This document shows, in pieces, positions 24,359 to 32,665 of a stretch of DNA of 34,975 bases. Position 1 is the stretch's first letter; every line of letters begins with the position of its first letter. The DNA is taken from assembly GCA_964626055.1 (NCBI GenBank), contig CAZVDF010000036.1, positions 1-34,975 of the forward strand, read 5' to 3'. The notes beneath the pieces were generated by a model. The model was given only the letters and a program-made list of their open reading frames with translations, ran no database searches and was not told the DNA's origin. This DNA is from JAFGSG01 sp964626055. Its GTDB lineage: Bacteria; Spirochaetota; UBA4802; JAFGDQ01. The position numbers and the translations under genes were made by a program.

Positions 24359-25915
24359 ATGGAAATTATAGGTATCCCAATATTGACTTTTATAACATTT
24401 TTCCCGCTGCTGGGCATAGTTATTCTGCTGCTGATGCCCGGCACGAAATCAGTTGCGCTCAAGCTGACGGCGAATATTATAACACTCGTTGAATTCTTTT
24501 TTACGATATATCTCCTGAACAATTTTAATTCGGCTGCGGACGGAATGCAGTTCCTGGAGAGAGCTGACTGGATCAAGTCTGCAAACGTGCAGTATCTTAT
24601 GGGTATCGACGGAATTTCTCTGTTGCTGATACTGCTTACTTCCCTGCTTTCTTTTATCGCGACCTTGAGCTCGTGGACGGCGATCAAGGAAAGATTAAAG
24701 GAATATTATATTTTTATGCTTCTTCTTGAAGTCGGCATGGTGGGCGTATTCGTTTCTCTTGACCTCATCCTGTTCTATGTATTCTGGGAAGTAATGCTCG
24801 TTCCGATGTATTTCCTGATCGGCGTATGGGGCGGCGAGCGCAAACTCTATGCCGCTATTAAGTTCTTCCTGTACACGCTGTTCGGATCGGTCATGATGCT
24901 TATCGGTATATTAGTGCTCTATTTCAATTATCACACGTTTGATCTATTAAAAATGATAGAAGCCGGCTCGTATCTGCCTTACGTTCTGCAGTGCTGGGTT
25001 TTCGTCGCTTTCTTCCTCGGATTTGCGATCAAGGTGCCTATGTTCCCGTTTCATACATGGCTGCCGGACGCTCATGTCGAAGCGCCGACTGCTGGTTCGG
25101 TTATTCTTGCCGGAGTACTCCTCAAAATGGGTACTTACGGTTTCGTGCGTTTTTCGCTCGCACTTTTCCCTGATGCATCAAAAACGTTTTTGCCGTACGT
25201 TATTATACTTGCACTGATATCAATTGTTTATGGAGCCCTGGTATCCTTAATGCAAAAAGATATGAAAAAGCTTATAGCGTATTCATCCGTTTCGCATATG
25301 GGCTTTGTAATGCTTGGCCTGTTCGCTTTTACACCTATGGCGATCAAAGGGGCGGTCATACAGATGATAAACCATGGGATAAGCACAGGCGCGCTTTTCC
25401 TTATAGTAGGTATTATTTACGAAAGACGCCATACGCGTCTTATTTCCGAATTCGGCGGGCTTTCATCGCTGATGCCGAAATACGCCGCTATATTCCTTAT
25501 CATCACGATGTCGTCCATAGGACTTCCGGGACTTAACGGGTTCATAGGTGAATTTATGATACTGATGGGCGTCTTCACTGTCAACTGGATATGGGCTGCG
25601 ATCGCTGCAACTGGGATCATTCTCGGCGCAGGATACATGCTGTGGATGTATCAGCGGGTTATGTTCGGTAAAGCGGAGAATCCCGCAAATCAGGATTTAA
25701 AGGACCTGAATTTCAGGGAGTTCTTCATATTTATTCCTTTAATTATAATGGCATTCTGGATCGGTATTTATCCCAAGCCTTTCCTGAACATAATCGATAA
25801 ACCGGTTGAGAAAATAGTTCGTACGGTCAATCCCGATTATTACAAGAAGGAAGCTCCATTGAAGACCGATGATTCCAAAGCCAAAAAGCCGGTAATAAAA
25901 GCAGGAGTTCATTAA
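24359..25915 (+). CDS. nuoM: NADH-quinone oxidoreductase subunit M (complex I)
   Basis: The 518-residue antiporter-like subunit has about 14 transmembrane helices. Visible motifs are FWEVMLVPMYFLIG with the conserved glutamate, KVPMFPFHTWLPDAHVEAPT, and a later lysine in LMQKDMKKLIAYSSVSHMG. The last ~25 residues are hydrophilic and lysine-rich. AAGGAG lies 6 bases before the ATG. The stop overlaps the nuoN start by one base. Confidence 0.96.
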   Translation: MEIIGIPILTFITFFPLLGIVILLLMPGTKSVALKLTANIITLVEFFFTIYLLNNFNSAADGMQFLERADWIKSANVQYLMGIDGISLLLILLTSLLSFIATLSSWTAIKERLKEYYIFMLLLEVGMVGVFVSLDLILFYVFWEVMLVPMYFLIGVWGGERKLYAAIKFFLYTLFGSVMMLIGILVLYFNYHTFDLLKMIEAGSYLPYVLQCWVFVAFFLGFAIKVPMFPFHTWLPDAHVEAPTAGSVILAGVLLKMGTYGFVRFSLALFPDASKTFLPYVIILALISIVYGALVSLMQKDMKKLIAYSSVSHMGFVMLGLFAFTPMAIKGAVIQMINHGISTGALFLIVGIIYERRHTRLISEFGGLSSLMPKYAAIFLIITMSSIGLPGLNGFIGEFMILMGVFTVNWIWAAIAATGIILGAGYMLWMYQRVMFGKAENPANQDLKDLNFREFFIFIPLIIMAFWIGIYPKPFLNIIDKPVEKIVRTVNPDYYKKEAPLKTDDSKAKKPVIKAGVH

Positions 25916-27357
25916 TGGATTATTCTCAATATATCGACCAGTTGAAGTATATCATTCCGGAAATGATAATTTTGGCTTTTGCTGTTATCGCAATGTTTGT
26001 GCACCTGTTTGTAAAGTATAACGGAAGCCGCATTGCCGGCTTCATTTCAATAATAGGCCTTCTTGCATCGATAATTTCCCTCATATTCTCTCCGATGCCA
26101 ACAGGTGAGATTTATTCCGGGAATTTGCTGCCCGATCAATTCGCATTTTACTTTAAGATGATATTCCTGATATCCGGTATATTGACGGTAGTGCTGTCTT
26201 TTAAATTTTTCAATGTCGAAGGCTCGGAAGCCGGCGAGGCTTATTATTTGATCCTCCTTTCCGTAATAGGAATGATGTTCGCGGTTTCATCCGTCGATAT
26301 GATCACTTTTTATGTTTCATTCGAGCTCTTTGCCATTTCTTCCTATATCCTGGCCGGTATCTTTAAGAAGGATAAGCGTTCTGCGGAAGCCGGGATCAAA
26401 TATTTCATTCTTGGGACGCTGAGTTCCGCAGTTATGGTGCTGGGCATGGCAATACTCCTTGGAGTTGCCGGCAGCACCGGTTACTCTGAAGTGGCAAAAG
26501 CAATTGCCGGGGACAATGCGAAGCTCGCCATTACAGGTATGCTTTTACTTTTCGCGGGTCTCTTCTTTAAATTGGCCCTTGTTCCGTTCCATATGTGGAC
26601 TCCGGATGTGTATGAAGGTGCGCCCACGCCGCTGGTCGTATTTCTGTCTACGGCTCCGAAAGCTGCCGTTTTTGCGGTTATGATCCGTATGATCACTGTT
26701 ATTTTCGGAGGTTTTCAGACCCAGTATGAGGTCATTTTCCAGGTTATCGCCATTATAACGATGTTCTGGGGCAACATTGCGGCCCTTACACAGAAAAATA
26801 TCAAACGCATGATGGCTTATTCTTCAATAGCTCATGCGGGCTATATATTAATGGGGCTGGCAGCGTTCGGTGCACGGGGCAGCATGGCAGTTCTCTTCTA
26901 TCTGTTCGTTTACCTGTTCATGAACGCTGCCGCGTTCGGCATGATTCTCCTTGTTCAGAAAAACAATGGTTTCGGTGAATATATCGACGATATGCGCGGA
27001 TTTGCCGGAAGATCGCCAATGATGGCGGCGGGCATCATCGTGCTTCTGCTCTCGTTAACGGGAATACCGCCTACTGCCGGCTTTATGGGCAAGTATTTTA
27101 TTTTTACAGCAGTTGTAGAAAAAGGAATGTACGTTCTCGCAGTAATAGGCGCTTTAAATTCAGTCATATCGCTATTTTACTATTTTCAGATAGGAAGGGC
27201 AATGTTCATGGAAGAAGCAGGTGCCGATTTTTCAGAAGCGGATAAATCTTATTATGCCAGAACAATCATTGCTATTTCCGTTATCTTCATTCTTCTTATC
27301 GGGATTTATCCTTCTGCCTTATCGGTATTCGCGTCCGCTTCTTCGCTGATTAAATAA
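25915..27357 (+). CDS. nuoN: NADH-quinone oxidoreductase subunit N (complex I)
   Basis: The 480-residue antiporter-like subunit carries YVSFELFAISSYILAG, KLALVPFHMWTPDVYEGAPTP and the IKRMMAYSSIAHAGY lysine helix, as in NuoN and its homologues. It is the last gene of the cluster. It ends 26 bases before the convergent CheY-like gene. No convincing terminator is visible in that gap. Confidence 0.96.
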   Translation: MDYSQYIDQLKYIIPEMIILAFAVIAMFVHLFVKYNGSRIAGFISIIGLLASIISLIFSPMPTGEIYSGNLLPDQFAFYFKMIFLISGILTVVLSFKFFNVEGSEAGEAYYLILLSVIGMMFAVSSVDMITFYVSFELFAISSYILAGIFKKDKRSAEAGIKYFILGTLSSAVMVLGMAILLGVAGSTGYSEVAKAIAGDNAKLAITGMLLLFAGLFFKLALVPFHMWTPDVYEGAPTPLVVFLSTAPKAAVFAVMIRMITVIFGGFQTQYEVIFQVIAIITMFWGNIAALTQKNIKRMMAYSSIAHAGYILMGLAAFGARGSMAVLFYLFVYLFMNAAAFGMILLVQKNNGFGEYIDDMRGFAGRSPMMAAGIIVLLLSLTGIPPTAGFMGKYFIFTAVVEKGMYVLAVIGALNSVISLFYYFQIGRAMFMEEAGADFSEADKSYYARTIIAISVIFILLIGIYPSALSVFASASSLIK

Positions 27358-27383
27358 TCCCGCTTTTCCATCGGTTATTTTTT

Positions 27384-27761
27384 TTAGGAAGCGTCCATTA
27401 ATGCGTTGATTTTCTTGACCAGCATCGGAATATCGATCGGTTTGGAAATATAGTCGTCAAATCCCATTTTGATGAATACTTTTTTGTCGTTATCGCCGGC
27501 CATCCCGGTTACTGCAATGACGGGTATATCCCATTTTTCTTTAATTGTTTTCATGGCGTCTGTCCCATCGATGCCTGTCATCTTGACATCCATCAGCACC
27601 AGACCGATATCCTTGGAAGTCTTTACTATCCTAATACTTTCCTCGCCGCTTTCGGCAGTACGGTAATTAAAACCGAATTTCCTGCAAATTGCGGACAATA
27701 ACTTGATATTTTCTATTTTGTCGTCTACTATAAGAACGCTTTTGCTGTGTTTATGAGGCAT
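27384..27761 (-). CDS. CheY-like single-domain response regulator
   Basis: This 125-residue protein is only a receiver domain. It has the acidic pair in LIVDDK, the phosphoacceptor aspartate in LVLMDVKM, the threonine in VTGM and the lysine in SKPID, so phosphorylation should be possible. The usual proline after the phosphoacceptor is threonine here (DVKMTGIDG). It has no output domain, so it must act by binding a partner. GGAG lies about 7 bases before the ATG. The kinase is not in the window. Confidence 0.93.
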   Translation of the reverse strand: MPHKHSKSVLIVDDKIENIKLLSAICRKFGFNYRTAESGEESIRIVKTSKDIGLVLMDVKMTGIDGTDAMKTIKEKWDIPVIAVTGMAGDNDKKVFIKMGFDDYISKPIDIPMLVKKINALMDAS

Positions 27762-27949
27762 ATTCAGCTCCGATCCGGTTTAAATATATTATAAGGTTTT
27801 TCAGATTTTTTATATTTATATTATTATAGAAGATAATCCGATAAAAGTAAAGTTCATAAAAATTTTTTCTTTAAAATTATTTTTTGTTTGATATATTTAT
27901 ATTATCGTTTAACTTAATATCCAAAAATAGAGGAGTTTTACAGCGTTTT

Positions 27950-28336
27950 ATGTGCCATAGAAATAATTTTATATACATATTTTTATTATTTTTTTTACTA
28001 TCATGTTTCGCCGGCCCACGCATTGAATTCAAAGAACTTAATTATAATTTCGGACATGTCGGGCAGAATGCGGAATTAAAGCATTTTTTTCCTTTTAAAA
28101 ATACCGGATCGTCCACACTGATTATAGAAAACATAAAACCCGGCTGAGGCTGCACGGCCGTTCTTCTTTCAAGGAACGATATCCCCGCCGGAGGCGAAGG
28201 AGAAATTGAAGTAACTTTAAAAACAGGTATAAGAAAAGAGATGCTAAAAAAAACAATATCCGTATATACTAACGACAAAGACAATAAAATAGTAATTTTA
28301 AAAGTAGAAGCAGAAGTTTTAGGAAATAAAAAATAG
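27950..28336 (+). CDS. DUF1573-type lipoprotein with in-frame TGA at the conserved CGC motif (possible selenoprotein, or pseudogene)
   Basis: Read from ATG 27950, a lipoprotein signal (FLLFFLLSC, lipobox LLSC, Cys18) leads to an Ig-like domain resembling DUF1573: FKNTGSSTLIIENIKPG, then TGA at codon 66 (28145-28147), then GCTAV and IPAGGEGEIEVTLKTG to a TAG at 28336. Members of this family, by recollection, have a conserved Cys-Gly-Cys-Thr where this protein has stop-Gly-Cys-Thr, so TGA replaces the first cysteine exactly. Both halves are otherwise intact and in frame. TGA is a normal stop in neighbouring genes, so a recoded genome is excluded. Selenocysteine insertion, a single nonsense mutation or a base error remain possible. 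AGGAG is present but 14-15 bases from the ATG, which is long. Confidence 0.7.
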
Positions 28337-28407
28337 GTTTATACCTGATCTTGAATTAAACCGCCATTCTCTATGCTAAAAATCCCGTCTTTAATATACA
28401 AAAGAGT

Positions 28408-28435
28408 TTGCATTCAGAATAAATTCTGATATAAT
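28408..28435 (+). promoter_or_regulatory. Predicted promoter with a perfect palindrome between the -35 and -10 elements
   Basis: TTGCAT (28408-28413), a 16-base spacer and TATAAT (28430-28435) form a plausible housekeeping promoter about 50 bases before the glgX start. The entire spacer is a perfect inverted repeat, TCAGAAT-AA-ATTCTGA (28414-28429), a natural position for a repressor site. Confidence 0.6.
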
Positions 28436-28484
28436 ATATCTAAACCTATCGTTTCCTTAAAATTGCTTTTTGGAGAATATTCCA

Positions 28485-30635
28485 TTGGCATGTAAACGAA
28501 TTTCACGCGGGACGCCGCTTCCCTTCGGAGTTAAACTTCGCGACTGCGGTGCTAATTTTTCCATATTAAGCCGTAATGCTCATTCCGTCACTCTTGTGCT
28601 TTTCAATTCCGTTGAACCTGACAGCGAATCCGAAGAAATAAATTTCGATCCTAAAATAAATAAAACGGGCGATATATGGCATATCTGGGTTGATGGCATT
28701 AAGGAAGGCCAGTTATACGGTTATAGAATTGACGGCCCGTATGATCCCGGGAACGGCATCAGGTTCAACCGGTATAAGCTGCTGCTGGATCCTCATGCAA
28801 GATCCGTAACCGGGAGTTTCCAGTGGAACCTTTCGGACGCGAGGGGTTATGATCCGGAGTCGTCGCTTGAGGATCTGTCATTTTCCGACAGGGACAGCGC
28901 GCCCGGCGCTCCCAAATGCATCGTTATACAGGAAAATTTCGATTTATACGGCAGGCCGATAAAAAAACCGCTGAAAGATACGGTTATCTACGAACTTCAT
29001 GTGAAAGGTTTTACATATCATGATTCATCCAACGTTGCTGATAAAGGAACATTCCGGGGATTGATTGAAAAGATCCCTTACCTGAGGGAGCTGGGTGTAA
29101 CCGCGGTAGAACTGATGCCGATCCATGAATTTGATGAGGATGAAAATATAAACGTTAATCCCGTTACCGGAGAGAAGCTAAAGAATTACTGGGGTTATAG
29201 TACTATTTCGTTTTTTGCCCCAAAGGGAAGATATTCTTCTTCCGGCACAATGGGAGAACAGTTCCACGAATGCAAAGAGATGATAAGAAAATTCCATGAA
29301 GCCGGGATAGAGGTTATACTTGATGTTGTTTTTAATCATACAGCCGAGCTGGATCATCTCGGCCCTACGCTTTGCTTCAGAGGTATTGACAATTCCACGT
29401 ATTATATGCTTGAGCCCGATAAAAGATTTTATAAGAATTTTTCAGGCTGCGGCAACACATTCAACTGCAATAATCCCATAGTAAGGGAATTTATAATCAA
29501 TTGCTTAAAATACTGGGTCATTGAGATGGACGTCGACGGTTTCAGGTTCGATCTTGCTTCCATACTGGGGAGGGATATCGACGGCAACATGCTGAGCAAT
29601 CCTCCGCTGATCGAAAGGATAGAAGAGGATTCAATCCTGAGGGACACAAAAATAATAGCGGAAGCATGGGATGTGGCCGGGGCTTACCAGGTAGGCGATT
29701 TTCCCGGAAGATGGGCGGAATGGAACGGTAAATACAGGGATGATGTTCGCAGGTTCTGGCGCGGCGATCGGAATTCCGTGGGTTATTTCGCGACAAGGCT
29801 TATGGGCAGTTCGGATTTATACGAACCAAGCCAGAAAAGCCCCTTGCACAGCATTAATTTCATTACATGTCACGACGGATTTACCCTGAACGATCTTGTA
29901 AGCTATAATGAAAAACATAATCTTGAAAACGGCGAGAATAACAACGACGGCGAGAATTACAATATCAGTTTTAATTACGGATATGAAGGATACCCGGCAG
30001 GAGAAGAGATCGAAAAAATACGGAACAGGCAGATAAAGAATTTTATTGCCACGCTTTTCCTTTCGCAGGGGGTGCCCATGCTTCTCGCCGGAGATGAGTT
30101 CAGACGCACGCAGAGAGGCAACAATAACGCATACTGCCAGGATAACGAGATATCGTGGATCGACTGGGCCTTTCTTAAAAAGCATCAAGATATTTTCAGA
30201 TTCACAAAAGAGATGATCAAATTCAGAAAAAGGCATCCGATTTTGTCAAGAGATTCGTTTTTTAAGGGCGTCCCGCATAACGGCTGCCGGAAACCGGATG
30301 TGGAGTGGCACGGAAAAACTAGAAATATTCCTGATTGGGATGTCGATTCGCATATTATTGCATGTCTGCTGAACGGGGAATATGCCAGGGACGAAAATAA
30401 TAACAGGGATAATGATATTTACATTGCGTTCAACGCATCTGAAGAAGGCATATATTTTGAAATTCCTGAGCCGCCTTCACAGAGCGGATGGTTTCTTTGC
30501 GTAGATACGTCAAAATCGGCGCAAAATGACATACTGGAAAAAGGCAAGGAAGAAAGACTCGATGAGTACCGGTATTACGTGGAATCGTTATCTGTCGTAG
30601 TATTAATTTCCAATAATTCACCTCGGAATATCTAA
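28485..30635 (+). CDS. glgX: Glycogen debranching enzyme (isoamylase type, GlgX)
   Basis: About 716 residues, close to the usual GlgX length. An N-terminal carbohydrate-binding module (CBM48; YGYRIDGPYDPGNG) precedes a GH13 barrel. The four GH13 regions are visible: DVVFNHT; GFRFDLAS with the nucleophile aspartate; IAEAWDVAG with the acid/base glutamate; and ITCHDGFTLNDLVSYN. It hydrolyses alpha-1,6 branches of glycogen or limit dextrins. The start is taken as TTG 28485, preceded by GGAG at 9 bases; an earlier TTG at 28470 lacks a site. No other glycogen genes are in the window. Its own promoter with an internal palindrome lies just upstream. Confidence 0.93.
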   Translation: MACKRISRGTPLPFGVKLRDCGANFSILSRNAHSVTLVLFNSVEPDSESEEINFDPKINKTGDIWHIWVDGIKEGQLYGYRIDGPYDPGNGIRFNRYKLLLDPHARSVTGSFQWNLSDARGYDPESSLEDLSFSDRDSAPGAPKCIVIQENFDLYGRPIKKPLKDTVIYELHVKGFTYHDSSNVADKGTFRGLIEKIPYLRELGVTAVELMPIHEFDEDENINVNPVTGEKLKNYWGYSTISFFAPKGRYSSSGTMGEQFHECKEMIRKFHEAGIEVILDVVFNHTAELDHLGPTLCFRGIDNSTYYMLEPDKRFYKNFSGCGNTFNCNNPIVREFIINCLKYWVIEMDVDGFRFDLASILGRDIDGNMLSNPPLIERIEEDSILRDTKIIAEAWDVAGAYQVGDFPGRWAEWNGKYRDDVRRFWRGDRNSVGYFATRLMGSSDLYEPSQKSPLHSINFITCHDGFTLNDLVSYNEKHNLENGENNNDGENYNISFNYGYEGYPAGEEIEKIRNRQIKNFIATLFLSQGVPMLLAGDEFRRTQRGNNNAYCQDNEISWIDWAFLKKHQDIFRFTKEMIKFRKRHPILSRDSFFKGVPHNGCRKPDVEWHGKTRNIPDWDVDSHIIACLLNGEYARDENNNRDNDIYIAFNASEEGIYFEIPEPPSQSGWFLCVDTSKSAQNDILEKGKEERLDEYRYYVESLSVVVLISNNSPRNI

Positions 30636-30955
30636 TTTTACATACTGTCCATCATCTGGAAACCATATTGATACTTAAAACAATTTGATAATCAAATTAA
30701 ATTATTTTACCAAATATATTTTATTTCAGCTCTTTTTATTGACTATTTGCTAAAAATAGTATATAATAATAAGATAAAGTGGGATTATTTATAAATCAGG
30801 AGGTAAAAATACATTTTTTCTCAAAAATATTAATAAAAAAATTTAAAATTCATTATTTAAATATAATATAATTTTTTTATTATATTATTATACTTGACAT
30901 AATAATATTTGTATGTTATGAATTATTAAAATCTAATGAATGATGGTGTACCAGT
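30636..30955 (+). promoter_or_regulatory. Long AT-rich spacer with two predicted promoters before spoVG
   Basis: A distal promoter with TTGACT (30739-30744), a 17-base spacer and TATAAT (30762-30767) is near consensus. A proximal promoter with TTGACA (30894-30899), 17 bases and TATGAA (30917-30922) lies 34 bases before the spoVG start. Between them is a perfect AGGAGGT (30798-30804) with no ATG, GTG or TTG start at a usable distance. No gene or RNA family was recognised. Confidence 0.6.
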
Positions 30956-31240
30956 ATGAATAATATTATTACTGAAGTAAGGGTTTTTCCAAAAGATAAT
31001 TTAGGTAAAACTCTGGGATTTGCCAACATTACATTGATGGACAAATTTGTTGTAAAAAATTTACGCATCGTTCAGGGTGAAAAAGGGATCTTTATAGGGA
31101 TGCCTTCAAACAAGAGAAAAAATGGAGAATTCATCGATTTATTTTTCCCCATTACTCAAGAGGCAAGAGAGCTCATCACAGCGGAAATTATCAGAAAATA
31201 TGAGGAATCTGTTCAGGTTAATGCTCAACGGGGAATATAA
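30956..31240 (+). CDS. spoVG: SpoVG-family regulatory protein
   Basis: This 94-residue protein matches SpoVG along its length: N-terminal ITEVRVFPKDNLGKTLGFANITLMDKFVVKNLRIV, then GIFIGMPSNKRKNGEF and the DLFFPITQEARELI helix. SpoVG proteins bind DNA or RNA and act as site-specific regulators; they occur in Firmicutes, spirochaetes and some other phyla, with and without sporulation. The ribosome-binding site is weak (ATGGTG). The gene is monocistronic, with two predicted promoters upstream and a terminator overlapping its stop codon. Confidence 0.95.
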   Translation: MNNIITEVRVFPKDNLGKTLGFANITLMDKFVVKNLRIVQGEKGIFIGMPSNKRKNGEFIDLFFPITQEARELITAEIIRKYEESVQVNAQRGI

Positions 31241-31258
31241 CCCCGTATTTCTTTTCCT
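31228..31258 (+). terminator. Intrinsic terminator of spoVG
   Basis: A perfect 6 bp stem ACGGGG/CCCCGT (31228-31233 and 31241-31246) has a seven-base loop that contains the TAA stop. It is followed by ATTTCTTTTCCTTT, giving a standard terminator that overlaps the last codons. Confidence 0.8.
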
Positions 31259-31540
31259 TTAATAAACAATAAAAATAAAATTCAATATTCAATCAGTGCA
31301 TTAATTACATCCAAAGTCGAGAAATCTGCTTTGAGATGTCTTATGTCTACGGCAATATATTAAATATTTATTTTCCTGAATATTCCATAATTAAAACTAT
31401 GTTTCCTTTCGTTTCCGTATCGACTTTCCTATTCCAAACACTTTTATCGCTTTATTAAACAAAATTCAACAGATAGAATTTTACTTGCATACCTCAGCGA
31501 ATAAATATATTCATTGCAGAAAACTTCAAAACCGGATCAT

Positions 31541-32641
31541 ATGCAGATATCAATTTTAATAATGTGCTCAGTCAGATGGTATAACGCTTCGGCTCATTAT
31601 GCATTCTATACTGCTTTATCACTCAGAAAATCCGGTTTGCGTGTTGTTTTATTCGGTCTTCCGGGAAGTCCTTTGATTGCAAAAGCAAAAGAACAGGGGA
31701 TAGAGGTAATTGATAGTATTGGATTGACGGGAAATGGACCTGCTAAATATATTAAAAATATTTTTAAATACCGCGGCATTTGCAATAAAATCAAATTTGA
31801 TATCATAAATCCTCACGTATCCAGAGACCATGTATTTTCTTTTTTATCGCTTATCGGAAAGAAGAGTCGTATTATACGCACACGTACTGACAGTAAAGTC
31901 CCTAAATGCAATATTTTAAATAGAATGTTCTATAAAATATCTTCAGTTCAATATATTGTTTCCTCAAAATATATGCTTTCTCATATAGTCCGGATGGGAA
32001 TTCCCTGTAGCAAAATAAGTGTAATTCCTCTTGATATGGAATATAAAAATTTTGCATTATATAAATCGAAATTGAATTTAAAAAAGAAACTTAAAATAGC
32101 CGGCGACAGAATTGTAGTTTCATTTATTGGCCGGTTAGACAGTGTAAAGGGTGTTGAATATTTTTTAAGCAGTTATGAATATCTTAAAAATAAAAATAAA
32201 TTTCATTTTATTGTATCCGGAGAAGAAATAAATATAACTGTTGATGACTTAAAAAAAATTCCTGCCGGAGAAAATTTAAAAAATATCACTTTTATTGGCA
32301 GGATTGACGAAGTCAGGGAAATACTCAGGATAACGGATATAGGCATTATCCCATCCGTCGGGTCCGAATCTATATGCAGGATAGGGCTCGAGATGCTGTC
32401 TTTCGGAATCCCTGTAGTCGGGAGCAATATAAATTCCATACCCGAGATCATAAACGAATTCGGCGGCATAGTTGTGGAACCGCATTCGCCTGAGGAAATA
32501 GCTGAGGCGATTGAATATCTGGCTGTTCCGGGGAATTATAAAAGAGAAAGGGAGAAAATTCTGTCCAATATAGGGAAAAGAAAGCCTGACAGATTCGCGA
32601 TGGAATATATGGATATTTTTTCAAAAGTATTAAATGATTAA
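31541..32641 (+). CDS. Glycosyltransferase, GT-B fold, family 4 type
   Basis: About 366 residues with a two-domain GT-B layout. The N-terminal domain has an acceptor-side helix (SAHYAFYTALSLRKSGLRV) and INPHVSRDH. The C-terminal nucleotide-sugar domain shows VSFIGRLDSVKGVEYFL, IGRIDEVREIL, and the family 4 motif IPSVGSESICRIGLEMLSFGIPVVGS with a conserved glutamate. It likely adds a sugar to a surface glycan or lipid; donor and acceptor are unknown. The start is taken at ATG 31541; a TTG at 31514 is in frame but no better supported. TTGCAT...TATATT upstream (31485-31511) is a weak promoter candidate. cobB follows after 24 bases, so they may be co-transcribed. Confidence 0.85.
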   Translation: MQISILIMCSVRWYNASAHYAFYTALSLRKSGLRVVLFGLPGSPLIAKAKEQGIEVIDSIGLTGNGPAKYIKNIFKYRGICNKIKFDIINPHVSRDHVFSFLSLIGKKSRIIRTRTDSKVPKCNILNRMFYKISSVQYIVSSKYMLSHIVRMGIPCSKISVIPLDMEYKNFALYKSKLNLKKKLKIAGDRIVVSFIGRLDSVKGVEYFLSSYEYLKNKNKFHFIVSGEEINITVDDLKKIPAGENLKNITFIGRIDEVREILRITDIGIIPSVGSESICRIGLEMLSFGIPVVGSNINSIPEIINEFGGIVVEPHSPEEIAEAIEYLAVPGNYKREREKILSNIGKRKPDRFAMEYMDIFSKVLND

Positions 32642-32665
32642 CTATCAACCCGTAAAGGATATTGA

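Noticed and set aside
28145..28147. Genome-wide reassignment of TGA to an amino acid
   Set aside because: TGA ends many intact genes in the window (the first GGDEF gene, the aminotransferase, nuoA, nuoH, cobB and others) at the expected protein length.
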